From assembly GCA_036362985.1 (NCBI GenBank), contig JAYGXS010000003.1, positions 3,078,699-3,142,698 on the forward strand: DNA of 64,000 bases, written 5' to 3'. Below the pieces are notes generated by a model that was not told the DNA's origin, did no database searches, and worked only from the letters and a program-made list of their open reading frames with translations. This document shows, piece by piece, positions 44,370 to 54,744 of the stretch. The position numbers were made by a program, and so were the translations under genes. Source of the stretch: Ligula intestinalis (lineage: Eukaryota; Platyhelminthes; Cestoda; Diphyllobothriidea; Diphyllobothriidae). Position 1 is the first letter of the stretch, and the number at the start of each line of letters is the position of its first letter.

Positions 44370-46140
44370 ACACTTTCTCATGCAACCCTTATTTGGCCAG
44401 CCAAAGCTTACCCAGACTGTTGGGCTATCGAAGGAATGTGGCCTACGCACTCTGGTTAGACCTTTAATGGCGCCAGAAGGAGCCATGTCCAACCACAACA
44501 GCAGTAGATAATTCGTGACTAGATGATACCGCCTCAAACAGATTGAGCCGTTAGGTTAAACCTGTGGCAGCCTGCATTCGGCAGTGCTGCGCGTATTCAC
44601 CCCCCTCTCATCTGCCAAACCGTTGTCTAGTCGCGCGTCCAGCGCTGACTCATCCTCTGTGCGCGCTCTTGCACTTTTGCGCACCCGCTCTCACCGCGCG
44701 TACGCCGAAGCTAATTGATTCCTTGCGAACTCTGACGTCAATACCCCCCACTTTCCTGATTGGCTGATGACTAAACGGCTTCGCTTAACCCGCGAACAAA
44801 GACACCTACGCAGCTGGATTTGCTCGTTCCTTCAATATTATCCCTTTTAATACTTTTGCGTGTTATGTCCTTATTATTTTGGGATAATACTCGCTAGGAG
44901 CTGCAGTAGTTATGCCAGACGTCGAATTCTACAAACCGTCTACAGGCCCTAAAGTCACAGTGATCGTGGAATACGCATGATGGCGCAGTTAGCTCGAATT
45001 TGCATTTTAATTTCCCCATCACGTGGTGTTACTGACTGTTCAGTGATCGGGCGTCAACAATTCCTCCAACGGCACAAACGGCTCCCATAAAACTGAGGCT
45101 ATCATACAACTGGGGGGCGAAAAAGCACATAACAGCTTTGCTAATAATTTAAATGCAGAAGTTTGACTGATCTCCGGACTACTGGAGAAGACAGAGAACA
45201 ATAACGAACCCATTTCGTAGGAGCAAACACTTTGAGGGGAAACTCGGCTGCTCTGAATGGTATTACTGTAGTGCTCATAGTTGTTTATGGCTCCTAAAGC
45301 GTACAGGTTCGTGTTATGCCATGTTAGAATTCCGGTGCCTTGTCTCGAAGAACGATTTGATAGACGACATGTTCTGGTCATATGGGCAAAATCCTGCGCT
45401 TTTCGTTGAAGTTTAATTAACGTGCAGACTTTAAACAAAAGTAAATGAAATGAGTTTTAGAAATCTTCAATCGAATAAATATTAAGAATCGAAAATACCT
45501 ACCAAACAACATATCTGCTTTTTATGAAAACACATTGTGAAATGCAGCCTTCGAGGTACGATGATCGTCAACCTAATGGGTGGTGAATCAGACGACCGAG
45601 TAGATAGTTAGGCGAAAAAATATTTTTGAGGCAGAGGAGTACTCGAGCACTCATGGCAAATGATTATCCGCCGAAAAGCATGCGCCCGCCACTGCGAAAA
45701 TTGGTGAGGAGGGAAATATCGATCGGCTTCGAGGCGTGCAGCACGCACAGGCGACAGCACTGACGACGTGACCGGGGGACAGCTACAAATCAGCTTTTTC
45801 AGCGTGAAGCAACACACTTCGATGCGAGTTCATAAAGACGGGAAGACAAGACGATAGTGACTGCAGCATCCTGGTAAGTAGTTCAGCGTCTAAGTTTTCG
45901 TAACTTGGCTTTGTGCCAAGACAACGTGTCAGCCGACGTCCGCGTGCCTTGATGTCTTACCGACAGATGTTCTCTGCCGCCTACTGGCGAAGAAAAAACA
46001 AACTGAATTTATTAGTATGGGGCAGGATTTAGAAGCTCATGAGCACACAATGCTGGCCATAGTTGAGCATCAGCTTTTTCGACAATTCGCCCTCGCTGTC
46101 TAGTAAAACGGATACAAAAAGCGGTAAGTCCATTGTGACC
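44370..46140. repeat. Segmental duplication S, copy 2, interrupted
   Basis: Second copy of the 40.4-43.1 kb block. It is split at about 44570-44935 by a C-rich insert that is absent from copy 1; part of that insert recurs inverted at 48510-48635. Confidence 0.62.
44630..44745 (+). repeat. Short repeat within the insert; inverted partner at 48510-48635
   Basis: 'cagcgctgactcatcctct', 'gcgcgtacgcc' and 'gaagctaattgat' with 'ccttgcga' occur here on the plus strand and at 48510-48635 on the minus strand. Confidence 0.6.
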
Positions 46141-46395
46141 TAAAAGGATCCCATGGAATGATGCGCTTCATCCTCGTTTAATTTAATGTGAGACTCCTAC
46201 TTTGGGTCCCGGATCAGCAGGCAAAAGCCCCATCCATAAATAATGTCTAGTCTGAACGGTAAAAATAAAAGGAAATATCAATAAAAATAATTTATAAAAG
46301 TAGAAAAAGTGGGAAATATTATTTAAATAGTCTTATGTTTATCAACGAAATGCGCACCATAATTCAAATGGGCAATCAGGGAAATATTGGCAAAT
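46141..46395. other. No gene recognised
   Basis: AT-rich spacer between segmental duplication S and the tandem hammerhead units. Confidence 0.4.
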
Positions 46396-46710
46396 AACCA
46401 AATAAAAGTAAAATTAACTAACTTAAAAACATCATCTTCAGTAAGTCAAGTTCATTTCACTACAAAATAATCGAAAACTAAAATAAAAGTAGTAAACATA
46501 ATGATGAAATAAAAACTGAACTTTAATGTGAGTAAGTTAAGAAAACCAAATAAAATAAACTAGCAGAAGGTTGTTTCGCATGCTAATTAAAGGTGTGTGC
46601 GGCACTTCGCGCCGTTAACTGTACAAATCTAATTCCAGAATGGTAAGTTGGGCCCCAGGTAAGTTGAAGTAGAAGACCTCTTAACCTCTTTTGCTAGTGC
46701 TTCCTGGCCA

Positions 46711-46754
46711 TGTCTCTGACGAAGAATCCGCGACGGATGCCGAAACGTCAGGCG
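46711..46754 (+). ncRNA. Candidate hammerhead ribozyme, family A (best copy)
   Basis: CUGACGA (46716-46722), stem II AUCCG/CGGAU with loop CGA plus an outer G-C pair, GAAA (46742-46745), CGUC, and stem I UGUCU pairing with AGGCG (two G-U). Stem III is AC/GU, a palindrome suited to dimer pairing. All core residues match. Confidence 0.7.
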
Positions 46755-48004
46755 AATTAAAGTATTGTCCCAGCGATTGAATATTCTTCTTCTCAATTCG
46801 TGTATGTGGCTGGGGACAGGTAGGTAAATTAACTTTTTTTACAGATTTCGGATCTCATCGTTCGCAAAAAACGTCTGACTGAGCAATATCTACGAAGACA
46901 GAAGGGGACTAGAGGGATCAAGCTGTCCGAATGGAGATCTTGGACGAGTTTAAAACTGTAATTTTAATCCTTTTCATCATTTTTGCATCAGTCTTGTTGG
47001 TCTTGATTGTCAATCATCGTACCTCAAAAGGTGCATGGCATTAGAAATTCCGCAATGTAAGTTCATGAAATGGAGACTATTTCGAATCTTCGTATATATT
47101 CGATTAGCCATTTTTAAAACTCATTCCCTTTTAATTTTTTCAAAAGTTGTACGTTTGGACTCGCATTGTTCTGGCTTATTAACGGTCATTGCACGACACA
47201 ACTCTCTACTTTATTTGAAATGCATGAAAGGTCAGCTTAAATACAGCCTGGTCCCAGAAATCGCCCCTTCTGATTCCTCTTCCGGGGATGATGCAAGAAA
47301 TATGAAAAACATCATTTGGACCAGCAAAACTTTGACCAAGATAGAGCATCGGAATTCTTAGAGGGTGTGAAACCATGGTTAACTGAACTTTTACGCCTTA
47401 AAAGCCATTAACGATTACGAGGTTTCCCGTAGTGGCACTAAGATCCATCGGATTTTCCCCTCCAAATGTTCGTGCGACACAGTGGGCTTTACTATTTCAT
47501 GTTCTGTACGATGGTCCGGTGAACGTCCAAACTTCTGTGTTTCTATTAGCAACCAACGCTTAGTGAGCTTTTTGCTTACAGTCGTACGCCAGTCCCGGAT
47601 TTATGGGAGCCGTTAGTCCCGTTAGAGCACTTGTGGACACACGGATCACTGCACAATTAGTAGCATCACGTGATGCAAGTATTGGGAAATAACTAGCTAA
47701 AAATAAAATTACAAAACTAAAAGACATCAACTTAAGTAAGTTAAAATCAGTTGACTAAAGAATAATCGAAAACATAATAAAAGTAATAAACATAATAATG
47801 AACTAAAAATAGAACTTTACAATCAGAAATTTAAGTAAAACAAATAAAATAAACTAGCTTAAAGTAGTTGCGCATGTTAACTGAAGGTGAGCGCGGCGCT
47901 TCGCGCCGTGGATTATAGTAAGTTAACTGTAGAACAGTAAGTTGGATCCCAGGTAAGTTGAAGTAGACTGCTTCTTAACCTCTTCTGCTATTGCTTTTGG
48001 AGCA

Positions 48005-48048
48005 TGCCTCTGTTGAAGAATCCGCTACGGATGCCGAAATGCCAGGCT
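48005..48048 (+). ncRNA. Hammerhead ribozyme remnant, family A, tandem unit 2
   Basis: Exactly 1,294 bp after the copy at 46711. Stem II AUCCG/CGGAU is intact with a changed loop (CUA). The box is CUGUUGA (A6 changed) and the triplet is UGCC, so it should be inactive. Confidence 0.6.
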
Positions 48049-48509
48049 AATAAAATCACTGTCCCAGCGATGGAATCTTCTCCTTAGTCCCTATATGTGA
48101 CTGTATCTGATTGTGACAGGGAGGCAAATATCTTTTTCGTTACAGTCAGCACATCTCATCAATCGCAAAAAAAACGTCTGCCTGAGCAATATCTACACAG
48201 ACAGCAGGAGCCTAGAAGGATTCAGCTGTCCGAGTGCACATCTCAAGCGAGTCTAAAACTGTCATTTTAGACTTTCTTCATCGTTTTTGCATCTGTTTTG
48301 GCGATTCTGATTATCGAACATCCTACCGTCAAAGATGCACGAAATTCCGCAATTAAAGTTGAAAAATGAAGACTTTTCCAAATGTTCACGTATAAGCGGT
48401 TGGCAATTTTTAAAACTCATTCGTTTTACAGTTTTTTGAAAAGTTACACTTAGAGAGTTCCATTGCTCTGGCTTATTAAATAGCATTGCCAATCAGGAAA
48501 GGGTGTAGC

Positions 48510-48635
48510 TTTTGGCATCAGGGCTCGCAAGGTATCAATTAGCTTCGGGCGTACGCGCGTCGACAGCAAGGGTGCGAACGAGTAATAGGGCGCAGAGATA
48601 AGAGGATGAGTCAGCGCTGGGTATTCAGGTAGACA
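48510..48635 (-). repeat. Inverted partner of 44630-44745
   Basis: See 44630-44745. It directly precedes the GA microsatellite. Confidence 0.6.
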
Positions 48636-48646
48636 AGGTTACAAAG

Positions 48647-48690
48647 CGAGAGAGAGAGAGGGAGCGAGAGAGAGAGAGAGCGAGAGAACA
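48647..48690. repeat. GA microsatellite
   Basis: Imperfect (GA)n of about 44 bp with a few C interruptions. Open frames across it are repeat artefacts. Confidence 0.85.
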
Positions 48691-48937
48691 CGAGAAGAAT
48701 CAGCACAGCAACAGATGGCGAGCTGCCAAAAGTCTCCCTCAGAAGTGGTGCCATGCTCAAAATAGGACGCCATAAGCCGTTGATGCACTGTCGTGGCAGT
48801 TGGCTGTACATTACGCTCATCGTCCGCCCGCATGCATTCTGTCTGTTAAAATTACTAGTTGACATCATGGCTCGGTAACTATTAACAAACTCACAAATTC
48901 CTATGCATTTGAAAAAAAGGCATCCCGAGAAACATAA

Positions 48938-49450
48938 TTTGATAGAAGAGATTCTTTGGGAACCAGGATCAAAGTTTATTGTAAATTGTCAACACTGGCA
49001 CAACAGGTCGTCTTTGGACGCAAGGGAATTGCCTGAAGAGTAGTCCGCATTTTTAAACGTGTCGAAAAATCGATAATGCTGCGTCATCCGTGGGGAATAG
49101 CTTCTTTTGGTGGTTGGCTTTTTTTCCAGACTTTTTCAAAATTGCTGTACATTGAATCCAACGAGTAGTCGGAGTTGATGGCTTCTGAAAACTCCGCCGA
49201 CTCATGCATCAACAGGTACGTTGAGTTAGATTCAATGTACAGCAATCTCAGAAAGTCTGGAAAAAAGGCCAACCACCAAATCAAGCTATTGACCACGGAT
49301 GACGCAGCATTATCGATTTTTTGACACGTTTAACAATGCGGACTACTCTTCAGGCAATTCCCTTGCGTTCAAAGACGACCTGGTGTGCCAGTGTCGACAA
49401 TTTACAATAAACTTTGTTCCTGTTTTCCGAAGAATCTCTTCGATCAAATC
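48938..49450. repeat. Long palindrome (fold-back element)
   Basis: Two arms of about 220 bp (48938-49158 and 49229-49450) are inverted copies around a centre near 49194. Landmarks read outward: 'attgctgtacattgaatc', 'cagact', 'ggttggc', 'gatgacgcagcatt' / 'aatgctgcgtcatc', 'tcgataat', 'gcggactac', 'cttgcg' and 'gtcgtc', 'gtgccagtgt' and 'aaactttg'. Identity is roughly 90%. No transposase is present, so it may be a MITE or fold-back element. A weak relative of its outer end lies near 57080. Confidence 0.85.
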
Positions 49451-50040
49451 ACAAATTCATTTTTATTTATGCATCTGTGTTTGCCTACTCAACTCTGGTC
49501 TGGCCAATGATCTTCCCGTGACTGACTCACATATGAGTACGCGGTAGACGCTGTGATGACTCTCCCTCTATCAAACTTAAGACGCGGCCCCTCGTGGATG
49601 GTGGTTCACTCGTCCGGCTAATAACTGTCCTCAACCTATTTTCCGGTAGCTCCGTACATAGCATACTATTCTCAAATGTGAATAGTCAAAATTCTCAGAT
49701 AAGAATTTTAGTCCATGTTTTGCTCACCGGATTACATTTTTTGGTTTGCTGACGTTACGGACAGCTGGACCGGCTGTCCTTTGTCGAAGCGTAAACTGAC
49801 TTTATCGATCAGCAAATTTTAATTTGGACCAGAGTTTTGGCCTTGCGCTGATCGATGTTTCTCCGCTCGCTGCTTGGCCGTCAAGCTATGCAGAACGACT
49901 TCTGCATTAACTATTAGTTACCGGCCCTGAAGATCGAAGCGTCATGGGTTTGGTCTATTAATTTCAGCCACCGCGATAAGGTAGAGACTTTTTAAATTAC
50001 TCTCGATATTGACTGTTTGTTTACGTTCTTTGTATTGGAA
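49451..50040. other. No gene recognised
   Basis: Unremarkable sequence with short ORFs. Nothing supported. Confidence 0.4.
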
Positions 50041-50044
50041 AGTT

Positions 50045-50150
50045 CAAGTTCAGGTTCAGTGATCGCTCAGTGGTTATGCCACTCGGATGCGTATACAGTC
50101 ACATGCCAGTCGAGCATGTCAGCGAAACCCCGCTAAGGGCATTCGACGTG
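50045..50150 (+). repeat. Possible tRNA-like remnant
   Basis: An A-box-like 'cgctcagtggttatgcca' occurs without a convincing B box. Weak; listed only because of the nearby tRNA-like cassettes. Confidence 0.2.
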
Positions 50151-50244
50151 GTAGCCCGCAAGTCACCGAGGCCTGACAGTTACTGAGTGGCTAACGTGTT
50201 TGAACAGCTATTTTTGCTGGGCGAAACCATAGTCACAAATCGGA

Positions 50245-50780
50245 AGACTATGAGATTCAGTTGACCGAATTGTGAAAAAGTCGCGGCCTTGGTGGAAATA
50301 GAACCCACACAGAACCAGAAAAGGCTTTTGTGCAGGCAACGCTCTACCGAATGACCTACGAGACTCACCATGCGCCATGAATTTACTCACACTTGGGTCG
50401 ATTTTCCCCACCAACTTACTGCTTGTATAGAATCCACTATCACAGAACAGCAAACTAACTTCCTAGCCTGGACTTCCAAAGCAATCATCTATAGTCCACA
50501 AGACTGACTACTAGGCACACTCGCTTGTTAGGGAGGTAGGCAGATTTGCTTAATTCAATTAGCTTGCTGTTCTGTATTGGTGGATTTTATAGAAGCAGTA
50601 AGTTAGGCGGGTAAAATCGATCCAAGTGTGTTTAAATTCACGAAGCACGATGAGCCTCGCAGCTCAACGATAGAACATTGGCTGCGCAAAAGCCTTACCT
50701 ATTGTGTGGGTTCGACTCCCACCAACTCCACAATTGAGTCAACTGAATTAAGCAAAATCTGCCAAATCCCGCTACCGACA
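50245..50780. repeat. Inverted pair of tRNA-like cassettes
   Basis: A minus-strand cassette (50245-50450; core about 50284-50366) and a plus-strand cassette (50520-50780; core about 50653-50730) lie head-to-head. Each has the 'aagtgtg' / 'cacactt' flank, 'cgtag/cgcag' D-arm start, an AAAAGCC motif and the 'gtgtgggttc' T arm. The plus copy can form GGCT/AGCC with a 7-nt loop GCGCAAA. Acceptor stems are decayed. Same family as 36 and 39 kb. Confidence 0.68.
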
Positions 50781-50924
50781 ATGCGATAGGTTGGCCATTT
50801 AAGCTATGCAGACTCTGCTTCATCTACTGGAAGTGTACACGCTCCGCAGTGCTTCCGTCGTAAGCCCATCATGATATAGCAGGCATAGACAGACATAGCG
50901 TGGATGACTGCAGGCCGCTAAGTG

Positions 50925-51395
50925 ACTGTGGGCCAAGCCGTTGCAAGAACCTTTCCAGCAGCCAGAGTTCAGGTATTATTCACAACCAACCCAATCTTAC
51001 ATGGGGAAGGTAAGGATATGTTACCAGCTCAGACCACCTCAATGTGCATCTACTCTTTCACTTGATCCTATTAAGCAGGTTATATGGGTCATACAAGCCG
51101 GCACCTATCCAAAAGAATGAAAGAACACCTCCCGGCATGGCTGATAAAAGGTGAAGTCAGGAGCATAAACAGCTCTATTCTGGCGCACATGGTCGATTCC
51201 GGACACAGGGTGGACCCCAACGAAGCTTTCCGAGTGCTCTACAGGGTACCACCAAATTATCCGAAGCCCCTGGGTCAGCGCCTGCTACCAGCAGCAGAAC
51301 CGACGTCTATCAGGCTGATGAAGCCCGCTCTGTATGCACAAAATAACTTCCTGCAAGCCCCACATTTGGCATGGCCCACACTCACTTAGCGGCAT
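50925..51395 (+). pseudogene. PLE GIY-YIG nuclease remnant
   Basis: Plus strand: a VARTFPAARVQVLFTTNP-like stretch, MCIYSFT, then frame changes, a degraded GIY motif, GHTSRHLSKRMKEHLPAWL, LAHMVDSGHRVDPNEAFRVL and QNNFLQAPHLAWPTLT to a stop at 51389. It is closest to the 20.7-21.65 kb PLE. No RT core. It is followed by a C-rich 3' UTR and a family C hammerhead. Confidence 0.86.
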
Positions 51396-51562
51396 GCAGT
51401 CATCCACGCTGTTTTTCTCACTCTCCCCCTCCCCTAGACTGCTCCATCAAACCCTACCCTTACAACCAGCCTTCGCTTATCGGCCCCCACCCCATTGCCA
51501 CTACTCACCTGTCCGAAACGATGAACACGTTTAAACTCGCACCCAGTTTCCATGTAAATGTA

Positions 51563-51604
51563 AGGCCTGACGAGAATTTGTCGAGCGTACACGTATACTC
51601 GCCA
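51563..51604 (+). ncRNA. Hammerhead ribozyme remnant, family C
   Basis: GGC, CUGACGA (51567-51573), GAAUUUGUC, then GAGC in place of GAAA, a quasi-palindrome around ACGUAUACU, C17 and GCC (51601-51603). The damaged GAAA predicts inactivity. Position after a PLE coding end is as expected. Confidence 0.5.
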
Positions 51605-51739
51605 AACTGGACTTCTAAATAGTATTGGCCACTAAGCTTCCAGCTGGCTTTAGGCCTGCTGTTGTGCAAGTCACTCTGCATGGGGGTGTGTTTTCGTCCG
51701 CTTAGCAGCTGACGCCACGCTCTCTTGTGTGGCACGGTG

Positions 51740-52650
51740 GCAGTCGGGAGGGGATGACCGCCACCGCATGAATCCCCTGTGCCAGAACAGGATTGTCAAC
51801 AGAATTGCTCATCGCATCTGTCCGGTATTTGGGCTACAGGCCCTCGTGATCAGCCTGGGAAGTGGCCTTGAGGAACCTAATGTTTGTCCACTTCCCACCG
51901 CCGTCGCGCTACGGTCCCGTGTTCTGATTGCTTCGCACTTGCGTCACGCCCTGCACGCGTGACTGGTGGATGACGCAGAGGGCTTGCATTTGTAGTCAAG
52001 TCGTCGCGGCAACTTTATCCGGGGTGGGGGGAGGTCTGGGTGGCATCGTGCCTTCTCGCGGGATGGGATAGAAGAAGAAAAAGAATGCTATATTGAGGAT
52101 TTTACAAAACTGCATTTTCAGCAAAAATGGCTCCATTCACGGAGAGCAGATGGTAAGGTAAATAAAGGATCATTTTTAAATGGACAGAGGTAAAAGGTCA
52201 TGCAATACTCACAAGTCAAGTATTTCTCGACATTCACATCAACTTTGGAGGCAGATCGGCTTTCAAATTCTCCATTTCCGCTTCTTCACATGCTTTTTTC
52301 TACGGAGAATTGTCGATGTTGGTGGTGTTGGTGAATTGCATTTGCGACAGATTGGCTGCATTTGACAAATATTGGGATGGTGATATGTTGTAGGCAAAAT
52401 AACTTGTTTTCGTTCATTTAAAAAGGTAGCAGTGTACTGTAGATATGACCTCATGATAACAAATGCAGACAAACAAAGCAGAGGATTAGAAAGGATGGTA
52501 AAGGATAAAAAATTCCCTCGTGAATGGAAAGCAAAAAAAATAGGTGGCTCAAATTTGAAAGCCGCGCCAATAGTTAGTCATGGGGTTAAGTTGAGTCCGG
52601 CCTGCGTCACCACTAGAGCAATAACCAGACTTTTTTTAAAATTCCGTTAA
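51740..52650 (+). repeat. Repeat R6 copy 1, split by an insert of about 500 bp
   Basis: 51870-52070 and 52575-52650 together match the continuous copy at 55460-55760: 'gtccact-cccac', 'tgcgtcacgcc', 'ggtggatgacgcagag', then 'ttagtcatgggg', 'gcctgcgtca' or 'gcttgtgtca' and 'caataaccag'. The insert 52070-52573 is AT-rich, has no recognisable coding region and no obvious terminal repeats. Confidence 0.6.
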
Positions 52651-52869
52651 AGGCACACTTTACTATCATTCTGTTATTATCTGAGACACCATATGCATAT
52701 CCCATGTGACGAATTTGAGCCAAATAACACGTCTGATTTCGCCTAGATATAAAGTTAGATAATAAGGACTTGTACGGCTGATATCATTTGACACCTTATC
52801 GCCCTCGAGAGGGAGAAATATGCTCATCGGATTTTTTTGGCACTTAACTTTGGGAGGGCAATACATAAG

Positions 52870-52950
52870 ACTTAAAAAAGGTTGCTCTGCGGTACATTTC
52901 AGGAAATTTAAATACAACCCTACCGTGCCCAAACATAAAACCTAGCATTA
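52870..52950 (+). repeat. Short segment shared with 56665-56740
   Basis: 'ttgc-ctgcggta-atttcagga' occurs in both places and in both is followed by C-rich telomere-like or 'aaccc' sequence. Confidence 0.4.
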
Positions 52951-52954
52951 ACAC

Positions 52955-53265
52955 AAGCTGCTCCTGTGGGGCAGGCTTACTTTGTTGCACGAGCCGTTGT
53001 TTGTCCAAAAGACTACCAGAAAACATTTCAGCATAGTTTGGGAAGGGCCAAATAACGGGAATAAACAGTTTGATTCTAGCCCACCTGGTAGACTCAAACC
53101 ATCGCGTGGATGACAGAGAGGTCTTACAGGTGCCCTCAAGCTACTGAAAATTCGTTGGACAGCGTCTGTTGGCCATGGCAGAAGCAGCCGCCATCAGGCT
53201 ACACCCACTGGTCGTAAGCGCCCAAAATAACTTCGTGGCAGCGCGGATATTACCATGACCGAAAG
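52955..53265 (+). pseudogene. PLE GIY-YIG nuclease, heavily decayed
   Basis: Plus strand: CSCGAG, SRCLSKRLPENI, a stop, INSLILAHLVDSNHRVDD, then a stop, FVGQRLLAMAEAAAIRL and VSAQNNF to about 53265. The order matches PLE nuclease C-termini such as 60866-61983. Most catalytic residues are lost. Confidence 0.8.
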
Positions 53266-53421
53266 CCGGAGCTTATGATACCCCTAGGTTACCAGTCATG
53301 CCTAACGCCGATCAAATTTTAAGCCACTTCCACTCACCACCTCCCCCTTCTCCCCTGACAACCACAAGACTTTTTCTACTTACCGCATAGTTTATTTAGT
53401 TGATCACCACCTAAATGTGAT

Positions 53422-53460
53422 GGGCTGACGAGAAATTATCGAAAACAGGTCCTTGTTTTA
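53422..53460 (+). ncRNA. Truncated hammerhead remnant
   Basis: CUGACGA (53425-53431), GAAAUUAUC, GAA, and a quasi-palindrome AACAGG/CCUUGUU as stem III, but stem I is lost because the sequence switches to the inverted PLE end at about 53456. It follows the decayed PLE at 52955-53265. Confidence 0.45.
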
Positions 53461-53552
53461 AAGACGAGGAAGACGCAATCTCTGGAACGATAGCTTTATG
53501 CTGAGCTTTCGGTTCCACACAATAAGCCATCGTCAGAGTAAATGAGAACAAC
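53456..53552 (-). repeat. PLE terminal segment, inverted copy
   Basis: The minus strand matches 54745-54872 of the plus strand: 'tgttctcatttactctgacg', 'gaaagctcag', 'taaagctatcgttccagaga' and 'cttc-tcgtctttaaaac'. The two copies flank a decayed PLE coding fragment. Confidence 0.8.
53496..53540 (-). ncRNA. Candidate hammerhead ribozyme, family A variant (AGCU)
   Basis: Minus strand: CUGACGA (53530-53536), 19 nt, GAAAGCUC (53503-53510). Stem III is the palindrome AGCU instead of ACGU. Stem II has two G-C pairs, one mismatch and further pairs. The partner copy at 54773 differs in stem II but still pairs. Confidence 0.6.
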
Positions 53553-54039
53553 AAGCGTCAGCTACGCATAGATGGGGTTGGTAGGGGGGTGTTATAACGG
53601 TGGCCAAAAGCTGCGATATTCCCGTCTGACTAACGCCTCGTGTGAGCCCCGAAGGAAGAACACAACAAGGGTGGGTAGAAAGCAGAAGTCCTGGAAAAAC
53701 CTAGTTCAACATAATTTAAGGCAGGCGGATTCGGATGTACAAATAAGGCAAATAAGATCGTAGTCACAAGAAGGTCACGACTTAATTGTCTGGATGAGTC
53801 ATGGGAGTTGACGTGCTAGTCTGATAGAGACGTCACACAATGCACTTGAGTGGTGGGGCACTTGCTAATGTGGCAGCTGCGTTATATCCCTGTGCCGGCC
53901 GCACCTGCATGGCCTTACCGAGTGCATTGTGACTGAGTGAATCGATCGGTTCCTGTGGCAAGTCTTCGTCAGGGCTGTTTGCGCACGCCATTGAGTCGGC
54001 CCCTGACAGGGGGGTGAAGACACACTGCAGTGAGCCAGA

Positions 54040-54540
54040 GCGACGAGTACAAGAATTACGACACCTTCGGGACCAACTTGCCAGGAATGGATACCCCAAC
54101 AGCTTCATCCACCGCTGCCTCCGAACGCGCCCATAGGAAACAAACGAAAGGGGACCACCAACGCTCTGGAACCCTCTACTGTACATTAAACACGTGTTAG
54201 AAGCAACCGAGCCTATCGCTGCAGAGCTCGGCCTGGGTATTGCTCATCGCCCGATAGCTACCATGCGTGCATGAGTCATGCAAATCAAATACCCATGGAT
54301 GTAGGTGAGCAGTCTGGCGTCATTTATTAGGTGCCATGTCGCGACTGCTCTTGCCATTATACAGGGCAGACCGGGCGACGACTTAGCTCGCGAATGAGGG
54401 AGCACAAACGGGCAGTGCGGAATAGCGACCCACAGTCCCAGATCGCTGCCCACACTCTGGAAGAAGGCAACGAATTCGAACACATGGATAATGGTACGCG
54501 CCAGTAATAAAACGGGACGCGAACTGCTGGAGGCCTAGGT
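54040..54540 (+). pseudogene. PLE nuclease region, third family, decayed
   Basis: Plus strand: ELRHLRDQLARNGYPNSFIHRCL, then LWNPLLYIKHVLEATEPIAAELGLGIAHRPIATMR, and a broken stretch with CHVATALAIIQG-PG in place of the GIY-YIG core, ending with GRELLEA. It corresponds to ALPYIDGVSEAVSRLFKP and GIGIAHRPEATIRN in the 34.3-35.1 kb PLE. Several stops and shifts. Confidence 0.78.
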
Positions 54541-54744
54541 GTGAGATCCTAACTCCATAAACAGGTATGTGGGTACACCGCCCTGTTATTTTGCCATCCG
54601 TGCCCGTGACCAGAAAGCAGGGCCCAGTTCCTCCAAAAGCATGCAGGCTACCACGTCAAGGTCACATGCCGTTACTCTAGGGATGCGCGTCGGAGACACG
54701 ATAAGATAGCGTGAGAATGGACGTGGTGTGGACAGGGATAAATC

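Larger units (their letters stand above)
46396..48490 (+). repeat. Tandem repeat, 1,294-bp period, with hammerhead in each unit
   Basis: About 1.6 units. In each: an A-rich part (AAATAAAACTAA-like), a GC hairpin ('gcacttcgcgcc' or 'gcgcttcgcgcc'), 'gtaagttgg-ccaggtaagttgaagtaga', the hammerhead A motif, 'gtcccagcgat' and a long 3' part with 'gagcaatatctac', 'caagctgtccga' / 'cagctgtccga' and 'tttttaaaactcatt'. Offsets at two checked landmarks are both 1,294 bp. No RT is encoded, so it is non-autonomous; the layout resembles retrozymes. Confidence 0.75.

Noticed and set aside
52666..52932. Minus-strand ORF with LPLEGDKVSNDI, similar to the LPFxGDxVS motif of PLEs
   Set aside because: Only one short motif matches and the flanks do not; insufficient to call a PLE fragment.
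53950..53985. CUGACGA on the minus strand upstream of the PLE fragment at 54 kb
   Set aside because: The expected GAAA is GAUC and no palindromic stem III follows; treated as chance or deep decay.
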